From positions 1-35,294 of the forward strand of contig JADFMS010000011.1 of assembly GCA_022563775.1 (NCBI GenBank): a DNA stretch of 35,294 nucleotides, written 5' to 3'. Of the stretch, positions 1 to 8,472 are shown piece by piece. The DNA comes from Fidelibacterota bacterium (GTDB lineage: Bacteria; Marinisomatota; SORT01). Position 1 is the stretch's first letter; the number at the start of each line of letters is the position of its first letter. The notes under the pieces were generated by a model that searched no databases, was not told the DNA's origin, and was given only the letters and a program-made list of their open reading frames with translations. The translations under genes and the position numbers were made by a program.

Positions 1-184
1 AAATGAATCGGATAAGCCCTACATTCGATGGCGCTTCTCCAAACAAACAACGCTGTGCCAATTCCAGCACTCCTTGGCTCTCTGCCGGCGATAATTCAAA
101 CTCTTCACGCAAACTGTTGATGAATACATGCTCACGGGTCTTCTCTATGCTCCGGTCATAGGAGCTCTTGTATGTGTGATACAT
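1..184 (-). CDS. 5' end of a DUF1670-like protein (runs off the left edge)
   Basis: Only the first 61 codons are present, read leftwards from an ATG at 182-184. A strong Shine-Dalgarno (GGAGG, then TATCG) sits just upstream on the minus strand, so the start is well supported. The N-terminus contains SYDRSIEKTREHVFINSLRE, then an acidic helix with ELSPAES and CLFGEAPS. From memory this resembles the DUF1670 family, whose members often lie near transposition-related genes; that assignment could not be checked. No function can be assigned, and an unknown helical DNA-associated protein is the fallback reading. Confidence 0.6.
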   Translation of the reverse strand, partial: MYHTYKSSYDRSIEKTREHVFINSLREEFELSPAESQGVLELAQRCLFGEAPSNVGLIRFI

Positions 185-282
185 CGATACCTCCGGTTTA
201 TATCAAAATGGCTTCCGGTTGACTAAATAAAAGTAGACAACCAAAAGCCACTCTGATAGTGAAACCTACCGGAAGTACTTCC

Positions 283-1020
283 TTATTTCAACAACACCAT
301 CTTCCTCGTCTGGACGAAATCGCCTGCTTGGAGTCTGTAGAAGTAAATGCCCGATGAGACGTTCGAAGCGTCCCATGTAACTCTGTGGTATCCTCCGGTT
401 CGCTGTCCTTCAACAATGCGTGCTTCTTCTTGACCTCGCAAATTGTATATCGTCAGCAGGACTTCGGCTGACTTTGGGAGCACGTATTCAATAGTCGTGG
501 TTGGGTTGAAGGGGTTAGGGTAGTTTTGAAGAAGAACGAAAATCCGCGGTATAACGGTGAGTTCGTCTTCAACGGCTAGTACGACGACTTGGGTACCAAG
601 CTGCCCTCGTATTTCCCCGCCGGGATTGGCACTCGTGTGCAGGTTGACATATATGTTACCCGCAACAACTTCGGCAAGAAGGCTATCGGTAAGCGGCTGA
701 GCATCCTGAGGCGTCCAAATGCCCGAGACGGTGTTGGCGCCTCCGAAGTCTATGGTTCTAACTACACCGCCGCTAACTCCAGTTGCACCTAAGTGGAAGT
801 GAGAGACGGATATTGTTAGCCCCTCGAAGGTGATGTCATAAGCAAGACCCGCGCTGGTAAGTGAAAAGGTACCGGTGCCTGTGGCATCGGTAGTTACAAC
901 TGGATCATGCTGGTCACCTGTGAGGTTAGCGCTGAAGTGTGCTACCCCAGCCTGTCCGAGGACCACATTAGGCGCTACAACGTAGCCTATTGCTACGAAC
1001 AATAGTAACATTCTATTCAT
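283..1020 (-). CDS. Secreted CHRD-domain protein with T9SS-like C-terminal sorting tail
   Basis: The 245-residue protein starts with a signal peptide (about residues 1-23). Residues ~26-142 form a CHRD (chordin-type) domain, recognisable by the SVSHFHLGA segment and the closing NLHTSANPGGEIRGQL motif. CHRD domains are beta-rich extracellular modules without a known catalytic role in bacteria. Residues ~165-245 are a type-A-like T9SS sorting tail with the QNYPNPFNPTTTIEY signature, a GIYFYRL strand and a basic VQTRKMVLLK end. It is therefore probably exported through the outer membrane and surface-anchored or released. The start has an AAAGGA ribosome site about 7 nt upstream. It is transcribed alone. 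Confidence is high for the architecture, low for the role. Confidence 0.88.
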   Translation of the reverse strand: MNRMLLLFVAIGYVVAPNVVLGQAGVAHFSANLTGDQHDPVVTTDATGTGTFSLTSAGLAYDITFEGLTISVSHFHLGATGVSGGVVRTIDFGGANTVSGIWTPQDAQPLTDSLLAEVVAGNIYVNLHTSANPGGEIRGQLGTQVVVLAVEDELTVIPRIFVLLQNYPNPFNPTTTIEYVLPKSAEVLLTIYNLRGQEEARIVEGQRTGGYHRVTWDASNVSSGIYFYRLQAGDFVQTRKMVLLK

Positions 1021-1237
1021 ATTGATATCCTTTCTTTGGTTATTAATGACTGATTTAGTCCTATCATATTAGACACTTCTTAATCAATTGTCAAGTGATA
1101 TTAAGTTACCTGGTTAATAAATGTCCAAAGGTCAATATTATGTACAATCAATGTTGATATATTGAGATAAGTTATTATTTTCTATAAGTTAACTTTTTGC
1201 GGTTATATATGTTTGTGGAACTCTTTGAGTATTGAAT

Positions 1238-1678
1238 ATGACTATAGAAGATGAATTAAAATTTCAGATCGACCACGTCCATATTTATATTCCAAGTCGA
1301 TATGAAGCAGCTAAGTGGTATAAGAAGATATTGGGTCTTGAAATTATTAAAGAATTTGAAATTTGGGCAATAGAAAGTGAACCATTGATGCTCTCTGCCG
1401 ACGATGGCAATACTGAACCAGCTCTCTTCAGGAATACTTTACAAAATAATCAATCGGGTAAAAAACACGGAACAGTTGCGTTTCGAATTTACGGACTTGG
1501 GTTTTTATCTTTTCTGAAGAAATTAAATACTCATAAAGTTTACAATGAAAGTAATGAACAAATAACATCTCGAAACGTGGTTGATCACGGTCAGGCATTT
1601 TCAATATACTTTTGTGATCCCTATGGCAATCGATTTGTCCCATTACAAGATAGAACGCTTTCATTTATGCTCCCATAG
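1238..1678 (+). CDS. VOC-superfamily (glyoxalase/dioxygenase-fold) protein
   Basis: One VOC domain of about 146 residues. It opens with DHVHIYIPSRYEAAKWYKKI (metal-ligand His and first beta-alpha unit) and closes with FSIYFCDPYGNRFV, the usual end of the second beta-alpha-beta-beta-beta unit. The fold binds a divalent metal and small substrates; the reaction cannot be told from sequence. An upstream in-frame TTG at 1232 is possible, but the ATG at 1238 is preferred; the ribosome site is weak either way. The last ~15-20 codons run antisense through the decayed end of a GYD-domain gene, so the C-terminal tail after NRFV may be acquired rather than ancestral. Confidence 0.75.
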   Translation: MTIEDELKFQIDHVHIYIPSRYEAAKWYKKILGLEIIKEFEIWAIESEPLMLSADDGNTEPALFRNTLQNNQSGKKHGTVAFRIYGLGFLSFLKKLNTHKVYNESNEQITSRNVVDHGQAFSIYFCDPYGNRFVPLQDRTLSFMLP

Positions 1679-1778
1679 AACTGAACAGCTTCTTTGCCTG
1701 ATCAAGACGGGTTGGTCCGCCCTTGATATTTTCGACTCCCTGTTGAGTGAACTTCAGCAGTACGATGTATGTAGCCAT
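1610..1778 (-). pseudogene. GYD-domain protein gene, decayed (paralogue of the intact copy at 33895-34188)
   Basis: From the ATG at 1776-1778, preceded by GGGAGG, the minus strand encodes 37 residues almost identical to the intact GYD protein near the right end of the window (shared FTQ.GVENIKGGPTRLDQAK). Codon 38, Glu in the intact copy, is TAA at 1665-1667. After it the frame continues with KAFYLVMGQ, again matching the intact copy, then a +1 shift is needed (D-A-I-G-I-T in the next frame) and the similarity ends near 1610. The rest of the ~97-codon gene is gone, and the 3' part lies antisense within the VOC gene end. Confidence 0.8.
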
Positions 1779-1951
1779 TGAATACCTCCCGTGTTGTAAT
1801 AGACATATTTAGTTCCTTTTGTTAAGCAGAATATATGTATAAATGGAAGTATAACAATATCTTAATATAGCAATATTACAAAAATAGCTTTAAGCGCTCT
1901 TCTGTATGGATAGGTTGCTCGGTTGAGTAAGGTCGACAATTCATCGTTTCT

Positions 1952-2137
1952 TTGAGCTTTTTGCATGCCATACTTAAGAAAGACCCCTATACATCTCATC
2001 CTCCATTTGAAAAATCAGTTGATGACCTTTCCGGAGCATATTCGAGAAGAATTAACATACAACGCAGATTAGTTTACCAAGTTCTCGATAAAATTAAAAC
2101 CGTTAAAATCATAAGAATGTGGACTCATTACGAATAA
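1952..2137 (+). pseudogene. Truncated YoeB/Txe-family mRNA interferase toxin
   Basis: The 61 codons match the C-terminal two thirds of YoeB-type ribosome-dependent endoribonuclease toxins: KKDPYTSHPPFEKSV, LSGAYSRRINIQRRLVYQV and a final IIRMWTHYE. The Glu, Arg and terminal His-Tyr that form the catalytic site in YoeB are all present. The first ~25 residues of the family are missing. The open frame reaches upstream only to a TAA at 1928-1930, with no ATG, only a TTG at 1952, and no antitoxin (YefM/Axe-like) gene is found in the ~170 bp before it. It is read as a remnant of a type II toxin-antitoxin pair. A leaderless short product cannot be ruled out. Confidence 0.75.
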
Positions 2138-2236
2138 ATGTCCAAGCCGTCCGGCAATATATCATTCGTTTTTTCTAATCAGAATGTTATATTTGTATTT
2201 TAATACCTGTTTACATCTATAATCGAGGGATTGGAA

Positions 2237-2698
2237 ATGACAAAATCTACCGCTGGTTTATTCATTAAGCTATTTTTCAGTACACCGGCATTACTCATCA
2301 TTTTTTCTATAATAGCATACGGAAGTTTTGAGCAGAAAGCGGATTCTCTCCTCTTCGATCCCTCAGATAATCCGTGTCCCGAGATAAGAAAGGAGCGAAT
2401 CGATAAATTACTCCCTGCTACCATGCAGCGTGCGGAAGTTGATGCCTGGGATGTAATTTGCAGGGGAAATAACAACGACCCGCTTGCGGCTCATTTAGGC
2501 TGCGAAAATGCCGGCGGCACTGCCGCGTTCATCTTCTTCCTTGAGGGAAATAGCGCTCGTTCGCTGATCTATTCGCCCAAAGGAGAGGCGAAATCTCTAA
2601 GAGATGTGGGTATACATGATGAAGTCATACAATTTGAAAGAGGCGGAAACGTTTTCGATCTTATTGCCGAAGAGCTGATTCTAATTTCATCGAGGTAA
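2237..2698 (+). pseudogene. Orphan N-terminal domain of an aminopeptidase-P (M24-like) relative
   Basis: Residues 1-30 form a hydrophobic export or anchor segment. The remainder (EIRKERIDKLLPATMQRAEV, then NNNDPLAAHLGCENAGGTAA) matches the N-terminal, non-catalytic domain of exported Xaa-Pro-peptidase-like M24 proteins. The frame stops after 153 codons, so the C-terminal pita-bread domain with its metal ligands is absent, and the next gene starts 42 bp later. The likely start is the ATG at 2237, with GAGGGA about 7 nt upstream, rather than the TTG at 2231. In another frame just past the stop, SLNIGLT may be a last scrap of the linker. Most likely a truncated gene, although a short standing protein remains possible. 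Confidence 0.6.
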
Positions 2699-2740
2699 CG
2701 GAATTATCGGACGCTCCAAAAGTTTGAATATCGGTCTTAC

Positions 2741-4441
2741 ATGAGAAGGATACTTCTATTTTACCTGACTGCCGGCTCAGTGATTTTCTTCAGGGTCTCG
2801 TTAGGTCTCACTGAAGAACATCCCACGGCAGAACAGCTTATCAGTGAGCTCGCCTGTTCAAATTGTCACACCGACCTGAAGATAGAGAGTAATATTCACG
2901 AGAAAGTTCCAGATTTGAGTTTCGCAGGTTTGAAATACAATTCAGCATATCTCTTCGATTATCTTCAAAATCCGGAAAAGGTCAGGCATAACATCGGTTA
3001 TGCGCGTATGCCGGATTTTCATCTAAGTGAAAAAGAAGCGCTTGCACTCGTGTTTTTCCTTGAAACCCAAAAGAAAATTTCAATTGACTATCCGGATTTT
3101 CCCTCATGGCTGCAAGACGAAAGTCATCCTGATTATAATATTCAAATCAACATCGGGGGAGATTTGTTCGAAGCCTTAGAATGTATAAAATGCCATTCTC
3201 CTGATGCAAAGGGAAAAGAAAGAGGCAGTGACCTTTCCACGGTATCGTATCGGCTAAAAAAGAAATGGGTTAAGATGTATTTCGTCTCCCCCGTCCTGTT
3301 TGACGGCACTAATTCACCTATGCCATCTTATTTTTATGATCTGTCAGACGGCAGCAGAATTTACTCCGAAACGTTGTCCCCCGCTCCTGAAATAATCAAT
3401 CGACTTACAGAGCAGTTGTATAATGAGAATAAAAGCAGAAAAGATGAACTTGAAGAAAAATACAACAGTGCAAAAATATCATATCCCGAAATCAGGATCG
3501 CGCAGGGAGAAAAAATCTTCACAGCGCTGAACTGTTCCGCCTGCCATAGGCATTCCTTAATAGAGCCGTGGAAAGAAACAATTGCTCCGAAACTCTCGGG
3601 CGAAGGCTCACGGGTATCACAAAACTGGCTCAGAGATTATCTCTCTAACCCGTATGCCGTCAGACCTTTTGGTTACCTTCCGGGAAGCGGCAGCCGAATG
3701 CCGGACTATCAGCTTACTGGGGAAGAAGCAGCTGTTTTGGCAGAGTATTTTTCCAAAAAGCAGAACAGACAAGCAGCTTCCGAATTATTCAGACCTGCCA
3801 AAATTTCTCCGTTCGCTATGAAAAAGGCGAGAGACTTATTGGCTTCAAAATTATCCTGTCTTGGCTGCCACCGGATTGGAGATGACGGAGGCAAAATAGG
3901 ACCCGACCTTTCTAATCTGAAATCCAGGCTCAAACCTTCGTATGTTTTCGATATTATACAAAACCCTCATGCCGTTGATCCTGAGACTGTTATGCCGATG
4001 ACGGTTATGCCCGTGCGGACGCTAGAGTTAATTGTAAACTATCTTCTTCAATTTGACTTTTCGGCGGCTCAAACGGATTATCTTTCGCTTGTCGATAATC
4101 CGGTTATCACTCCAAATCAGATGAAAGGAGATAATTCACTGTATCTTAAACAGTGTTCATCCTGTCATGGGATCGAGGGCGACGGCAAGGGATTTAATGC
4201 CAAATTTCTGCCTATTGCTCCCAGAAGTCATAGCGATGATAAATATCTCTCCAGGCGATCCGATGATACCTTATTTGATGGAATTTTCGCCGGTGGATAT
4301 ATTATGAACAAGAACAATTTCATGCCGCCGTTCGGACATTCGCTCAGCCGCTCTGAAATAGAGAAAATGGTATCGCATATCAGAAAACTGTGCCGATGCA
4401 TAGGACCTGCATGGTCGCTCGACAATCAATCTACCAATTAA
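2741..4441 (+). CDS. Exported five-haem c-type cytochrome (five tandem mono-haem domains)
   Basis: The 566-residue protein has a signal peptide (about 1-23) and five CXXCH haem sites: CSNCH at 39, CIKCH at 148, CSACH at 265, CLGCH at 373 and CSSCH at 472. Each is followed by a class-I-like domain with a candidate Met ligand, for example ARMPDF at 90, SPMPSY at 194, SRMPDY at 320, the VMPMTVMP stretch near 420 and FMPPFG near the end. Five tandem mono-haem modules in one chain suggest a periplasmic electron wire or the c-subunit of a quinol-oxidising complex; this is inference. Only 7 bp separate its stop from the octahaem cytochrome gene, indicating one operon. No clear ribosome site precedes the ATG. 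Confidence 0.9.
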   Translation: MRRILLFYLTAGSVIFFRVSLGLTEEHPTAEQLISELACSNCHTDLKIESNIHEKVPDLSFAGLKYNSAYLFDYLQNPEKVRHNIGYARMPDFHLSEKEALALVFFLETQKKISIDYPDFPSWLQDESHPDYNIQINIGGDLFEALECIKCHSPDAKGKERGSDLSTVSYRLKKKWVKMYFVSPVLFDGTNSPMPSYFYDLSDGSRIYSETLSPAPEIINRLTEQLYNENKSRKDELEEKYNSAKISYPEIRIAQGEKIFTALNCSACHRHSLIEPWKETIAPKLSGEGSRVSQNWLRDYLSNPYAVRPFGYLPGSGSRMPDYQLTGEEAAVLAEYFSKKQNRQAASELFRPAKISPFAMKKARDLLASKLSCLGCHRIGDDGGKIGPDLSNLKSRLKPSYVFDIIQNPHAVDPETVMPMTVMPVRTLELIVNYLLQFDFSAAQTDYLSLVDNPVITPNQMKGDNSLYLKQCSSCHGIEGDGKGFNAKFLPIAPRSHSDDKYLSRRSDDTLFDGIFAGGYIMNKNNFMPPFGHSLSRSEIEKMVSHIRKLCRCIGPAWSLDNQSTN

Positions 4442-4448
4442 ACGGAAG

Positions 4449-6593
4449 ATGATCGTGATAATGAAAAAATTCAGAAAAAATCTTATATCAGTCGTTCTGG
4501 CATTAACACTGACCTGTTCGGCTTTACTTTATTATACTTATAACAAAAATGATTTCTACGAAGATATATTGGGCCTTTCCGCCATCCTTCCGTTTCCTGC
4601 TGAGCAAACAGAAGATTCGGCAGTTCAGCCCTCTATCGGAGAGTTTACCGGATCAAGAGCCTGTGAATCTTGCCATAAAGATATCTACGATCTCTGGAAG
4701 AATTCTACTCACGGAAATGCCGGTGGACTTCCGAACAGGGATTTCGTAATTGGTAAGTTCGATGAGAAGCCGCTCACTTTCAAAGATGCCGTTGTAATAC
4801 CTTCCATCACCGAGAACGATGAATTCATCTTCACTGTACAGCCTGAAGCAGGAAATCCCGTTGTTCTTATAGTAGGCGCTGTTGTGGGCGGCGGACATAT
4901 GGAAGGCGGCGGAACACAAAGTTACTTCACGAAGTTTCCGGACGGCACACTCAGAATGCTCCCATTTGATTTTATCAGGCAGGAGAACATCTGGTTTGTC
5001 CAGTTAAGAGACGGCAATAATTGGGAACCGATTAACAAGAATATCGCCCTTAATGACCTGGCTCATTGGCCTCCGTTCAGGATTTTGGGCACCAACGAGA
5101 ATTATTCCAATTGTCAGAATTGTCACGGCAGTCAGATTCAAGTTGTGTACAAGAAGAATGAGAAAACTTACGAAACGACTTTTCAAAGTCTGGATATCAA
5201 TTGCGAATCATGCCATGGTCCCGGCAGAAAACATATAGGAATTGTGAATTCAGGTGACCTGTACGAATCGGAAGATATAGGATTTGAGGCGCTATCGATC
5301 CAAAATAAAGATCAATCTCTTCAGTTATGCTTTCAATGTCATGCGATAAAGGATGAAATAAAAGAGGGGTATTTACCGGGCGCGAACCTTGAACGTTATT
5401 ATTCTATGAAGATGCCGATTTTAGGGAGTTCTCCGTATTTGGCGGACGGTAGAGTAAGAGCATTCGCCTATCAGCAAAATCATCTTTACAGCAGCTGTTA
5501 TCTAAACGGTTCTATGACATGTGTAGATTGTCATGATCCGCATTCACAGAATTACAGGGACATTTATGGTAACTCTTTAAGCGGAAAATTTGATAATGCT
5601 CAATGTCTCGATTGTCATCCGAGTAAAGCCGCATCACCGGAGTCTCATTCCAAACATGCGGTCGATTCGCCCGGAAATCGATGTACTTCCTGCCATATGC
5701 CGTTCCTGCAGCATCGGGTTCTTGGTTCTATGCTGAGGTTTGCTCGTTCTGACCATACTATCCCGATCCCGCGACCGGAATTCGACGCAAGTATCGGCAT
5801 AGAGAACGCCTGTTCCAAATGCCACCCGGATAAAACCGTGGCTTGGCTTCAGAAGAAGACTACTGAATGGTATGGGGAGATTAAACCCCATCATAATTCC
5901 ATCAAATCACTCATGGACGCCGAAAACGTTTCTGATATCAGGAAAGCGGCATCGCTCCTCCTTCCGGATTCTGTAACGCATACAATGACGGCTGCGACAG
6001 GTCTTCTGAATTTCATCAGAGAAAGGCTCGAACCCGATGTACCGGAGATCGATCCCGCAATTATTAAAAGATTGAAAAATTTGGCGGCAAATAACGATCC
6101 CGACATAAAAGCGCTTTCGCTCATGGCAATACATCTGTCTGCCGGAAATCGACCCAACATAAGGAAATATTTGTCAGACCAAATTGGGTCTCTTGGAAAC
6201 AGCAGCGCAGCAATTCAAAGCAGATGGTCTATCGGAGCGGATTTTATGGGAAGCGCGTATGCCGCCCGGGGTGACTATCGTAGAGCTATTGCCGCATATA
6301 AAAAGGCTATCGAGGTTAAACCTTCTGACGGTGTAACGCTATCCAACTTAGCAGCAGTTTATATGAAAACCGATGAGCTCGAAATTGCTATCAAAATTTA
6401 TGAACGAATTTTAGAAGTTGACCCTGATAAACATAGCGTATACACACCCCTGTCCCTCGCGTATTCGACTGAAGGGAATCCTGAAAAGGCAATTGAAGTA
6501 CTCAAGAGAGGAATAAAGCGTACGCCTCAGAACGAGCACCTGCTGAATATGCTTGTTCAGTTGGAGTCGCTTGAATCTACTGTGCGAAACTGA
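4449..6593 (+). CDS. Octahaem c-type cytochrome with C-terminal TPR repeats
   Basis: A 714-residue exported or membrane-anchored cytochrome with a hydrophobic segment at ~11-30. It has eight CXXCH motifs: CESCH 72, CQNCH 222, CESCH 252, CFQCH 294, CVDCH 358, CLDCH 386, CTSCH 412 and CSKCH 455. The GSRACESCHKDIYDLWKNST opening and the SDHTIPIPRPEF segment after haem 7 are typical of cytochrome c554/octahaem-reductase relatives. Residues ~510-590 look helical and HEAT-like, and ~595-705 hold about three TPR units (DYRRAIAAYKKAIEV and following), probably a protein-docking surface. GGAAG directly abuts the ATG at 4449; GTG 4455 or ATG 4461 would be better or more distantly spaced starts in the same frame. 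An 89-bp piece of this gene (5333-5421) recurs at 19920-20008. Confidence 0.9.
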   Translation: MIVIMKKFRKNLISVVLALTLTCSALLYYTYNKNDFYEDILGLSAILPFPAEQTEDSAVQPSIGEFTGSRACESCHKDIYDLWKNSTHGNAGGLPNRDFVIGKFDEKPLTFKDAVVIPSITENDEFIFTVQPEAGNPVVLIVGAVVGGGHMEGGGTQSYFTKFPDGTLRMLPFDFIRQENIWFVQLRDGNNWEPINKNIALNDLAHWPPFRILGTNENYSNCQNCHGSQIQVVYKKNEKTYETTFQSLDINCESCHGPGRKHIGIVNSGDLYESEDIGFEALSIQNKDQSLQLCFQCHAIKDEIKEGYLPGANLERYYSMKMPILGSSPYLADGRVRAFAYQQNHLYSSCYLNGSMTCVDCHDPHSQNYRDIYGNSLSGKFDNAQCLDCHPSKAASPESHSKHAVDSPGNRCTSCHMPFLQHRVLGSMLRFARSDHTIPIPRPEFDASIGIENACSKCHPDKTVAWLQKKTTEWYGEIKPHHNSIKSLMDAENVSDIRKAASLLLPDSVTHTMTAATGLLNFIRERLEPDVPEIDPAIIKRLKNLAANNDPDIKALSLMAIHLSAGNRPNIRKYLSDQIGSLGNSSAAIQSRWSIGADFMGSAYAARGDYRRAIAAYKKAIEVKPSDGVTLSNLAAVYMKTDELEIAIKIYERILEVDPDKHSVYTPLSLAYSTEGNPEKAIEVLKRGIKRTPQNEHLLNMLVQLESLESTVRN

Positions 6594-6770
6594 CTTTTGT
6601 AGGCTGAAAAACAGCTCTTACTTATATATTGCTATTTTCCTTGCATACTTCATCACTCTTAACTTCATTCTAATAACTCTTTTTGCTATTTCTGTCTCGC
6701 TGGTTACCATAAAGCAACTATCCCGAAGTTAGATCCTATATAATCAAGATTGTAAGGGTACATTTAAATT
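6594..6770. other. Intergenic spacer after the cytochrome operon
   Basis: AT-rich DNA between the octahaem cytochrome stop and the first dispersed-repeat copy. A small hairpin (GGCTG, AAAAA, CAGC near 6602-6615) lies close to the stop, but it lacks a strong U-tract, so it is only a weak terminator candidate. No coding potential was recognised here. Confidence 0.4.
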
Positions 6771-6907
6771 GTGTCTCATTAACGGTCGTTTGTAAGACAA
6801 AAATGCACTGTCTCAAAAGCTAATTGTCAAATGCTCTCGTTTTCATGAGTTTTGGTGCTGCGAAATGCTGTGTCATAACTGACGTTTATGAGACAGTGCT
6901 ATTTGAC
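6771..6907 (+). repeat. Dispersed ~137-bp repeat, copy 1
   Basis: One of four related intergenic copies. It opens with GTGTCTCATTAACGGTCGTT, which folds back on itself (GTCT...AGAC). It then has GCACTGTCTCAAAAGCTAAT and ends with GACGTTTATGAGACAGTGCT, so GCACTGTCTCA and TGAGACAGTGC form inverted arms ~100 bp apart. Similarity to copy 4 continues about 60 bp further (the CTTCCTTGCTCC stretch). It lies between convergent genes. It looks like a non-autonomous, MITE-like element or a structured intergenic repeat. Confidence 0.75.
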
Positions 6908-7078
6908 GAGATTGAACTTCTTTGATCTCATCTTCCTTGCTCCTTACTATTTGAAATTATTCTAAATGTGTAAGTATGAATCTACAACAACTTTTGAGAA
7001 CAAGGTTACCAATGTTTTATCTACATTTTTTTCTGTCACATAACTCTCCTCATCTGATGAAATCTTAAATATAGATAA

Positions 7079-7438
7079 TTAATCATCACCTAAACTGAGC
7101 GGTGATGTAAATTTAACATAACGCAGCAAGGAATGGTTCGATATATTATCGAGCCAAATTTTTCTGTAGTCTGATCCTTCAGGACCTCGAAGCCATTGTC
7201 TAAATTCTTCTGCTCCTTTTTCATCCTCCCAGAAGGCTTCACTGATATATTTTGGTCTTTGCTCTTTTTTCTTACCCTTTCCGTACGGATCTTTCACCCC
7301 ATCAAGAAATACCCAACTATTTCTTTCGATACACCCAAATTCTTTTGACTTGTGAAAGAGAGTCGATTCTAGCCAGCTTAGAAATGACTCAGGGCTTTTT
7401 CCACTCTTAATGTCAAAGATATGAACCAGACGCAACAT
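7079..7438 (-). CDS. Hypothetical protein, possibly a dimeric alpha/beta-barrel (ABM/EthD-like) fold
   Basis: A 119-residue soluble protein without signal peptide or membrane segment, with a good ribosome site (GGAGGA, 5-6 nt before the ATG). The pattern MLRLVHIFDIKSGKSPESFL, a central Trp/Phe-rich strand (KYISEAFWEDEKGAEEF) and a final LLRYVKF strand resembles ferredoxin-like dimeric alpha/beta-barrel proteins of the antibiotic-biosynthesis-monooxygenase or EthD type. That is a fold impression only; no catalytic residues can be pointed to. It stands alone upstream of the frd operon's 3' end, on the same strand. Confidence 0.65.
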   Translation of the reverse strand: MLRLVHIFDIKSGKSPESFLSWLESTLFHKSKEFGCIERNSWVFLDGVKDPYGKGKKKEQRPKYISEAFWEDEKGAEEFRQWLRGPEGSDYRKIWLDNISNHSLLRYVKFTSPLSLGDD

Positions 7439-7576
7439 GATTATCCTCCATCGATTTATTTTTCAAGATATAATATACTTGCCTATGTTGACCTTGTATC
7501 CATTTATTTGATACCGGTAAATTACCGTCTTACATCGGGTAACGTTTGGTATAATTGATTTTATTTACCACCTGAT

Positions 7577-7933
7577 TTAGTTGGATGAAAACATGATTAG
7601 AATGTAACCAGCCATCAGAGTCCCGGTAAACGCTCCTCCATAACAGAGAACGGCTATTAAACCGTGTAGGTGCTTTAATTGTAACCCGTCGTAGAGTGTA
7701 AAACGAAAACGATGCGCCCAATGAAATAACGAGAGGGAGATCAATGAAAAAATAAATATTCTTATCGGTAAATTATGAATCAAACCTGACAGTTTTTCAT
7801 ACCCGGGGGATTCGATCCATCCGAGTGGTATCGCAATGCCTGTGAGAAATATAAGAACCGGTAAAAAGAGAGCAGCGAGTGTTCCTCCGGTGCTGAACAG
7901 CGCCCACCAAAATGGTTCAAAGTGTCTACGCAA
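7577..7933 (-). CDS. frdD: Fumarate reductase membrane anchor subunit D
   Basis: A 118-residue protein with three predicted membrane helices. The N-terminus EPFWWALFSTGGTLAALFLP and the LIFLTGIAIPLG stretch match the E. coli FrdD pattern (VFWGLFGAGG, then IPLG-like). With FrdC it anchors the catalytic FrdAB dimer in the inner membrane and forms the menaquinol pocket. It is the last gene of frdABCD, 32 bp after frdC. The start is TTG at 7931-7933, chosen because AGGAG lies ~6 nt upstream and the family's N-terminus begins here. Downstream there is no convincing terminator hairpin. Confidence 0.88.
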   Translation of the reverse strand: MRRHFEPFWWALFSTGGTLAALFLPVLIFLTGIAIPLGWIESPGYEKLSGLIHNLPIRIFIFSLISLSLFHWAHRFRFTLYDGLQLKHLHGLIAVLCYGGAFTGTLMAGYILIMFSSN

Positions 7934-7965
7934 GGGTTTCTCCTGATATATTCGCCTCTGTCATC

Positions 7966-8382
7966 TCACATTGTCACCGTAAGCCAGCCTATTACAAGAG
8001 AAATAAAAATCCATGCAAACAGGTTTAAACCGATAATCACTCGATCCGGAATCCGCCATTTCCCAAGACGAACGGCTAAAGCCTTCGGAGCAAGCGAGAA
8101 CCAGGTTATGCTGTGAAATAATACTGATATTAGAGCGATCGAATGCAATGTCACTGAGACCGGTGTACTTAGTAATTTGGTAAATTCGGAATAAGCCTGC
8201 GGGCCCTGAATCAATGACCTGACTTGAAAGAGTAGAACCATTGCGAATGAAACTACTGCGATACTTGTCAACTCTCTTGAAATGAATTTTATGTACACCC
8301 ACTTGCGAATCCACCAGAAAACCGGTATCGGCGTGCGATGCCATCGGGGATGATATTTTATATAGTTGTGATTTTCAGGCAT
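7966..8382 (-). CDS. frdC: Fumarate reductase membrane anchor subunit C
   Basis: A 138-residue, three-helix membrane protein. The Glu of the SRELTS segment (residue 37) corresponds to the quinone-site Glu29 region of E. coli FrdC, and LFHSITWFSLAPKALAVRLG corresponds to LLHTKTWFELAPKA, including the functional His. The E. coli QFR anchor has no haem b, and the sequence pattern here follows that type, not the di-haem type. It sits between frdB (90 bp upstream) and frdD. No strong ribosome site is seen before the ATG at 8380-8382, but the start matches the family length. Confidence 0.88.
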   Translation of the reverse strand: MPENHNYIKYHPRWHRTPIPVFWWIRKWVYIKFISRELTSIAVVSFAMVLLFQVRSLIQGPQAYSEFTKLLSTPVSVTLHSIALISVLFHSITWFSLAPKALAVRLGKWRIPDRVIIGLNLFAWIFISLVIGWLTVTM

Positions 8383-8472
8383 TGTTATTTTTTATCAGAA
8401 CGGAATTTTGTGAAAATAATGTTCATATGTAGCCCGGATCTGTCTTTACATTTATTGATGAATTGATCATAA

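Noticed and set aside
212..275. Inverted CTTCCGGT/ACCGGAAG between the DUF1670-like and CHRD genes as insertion-sequence ends
   Set aside because: Arms of only 8 bp, 48 bp apart, with no transposase between and no target duplication seen.
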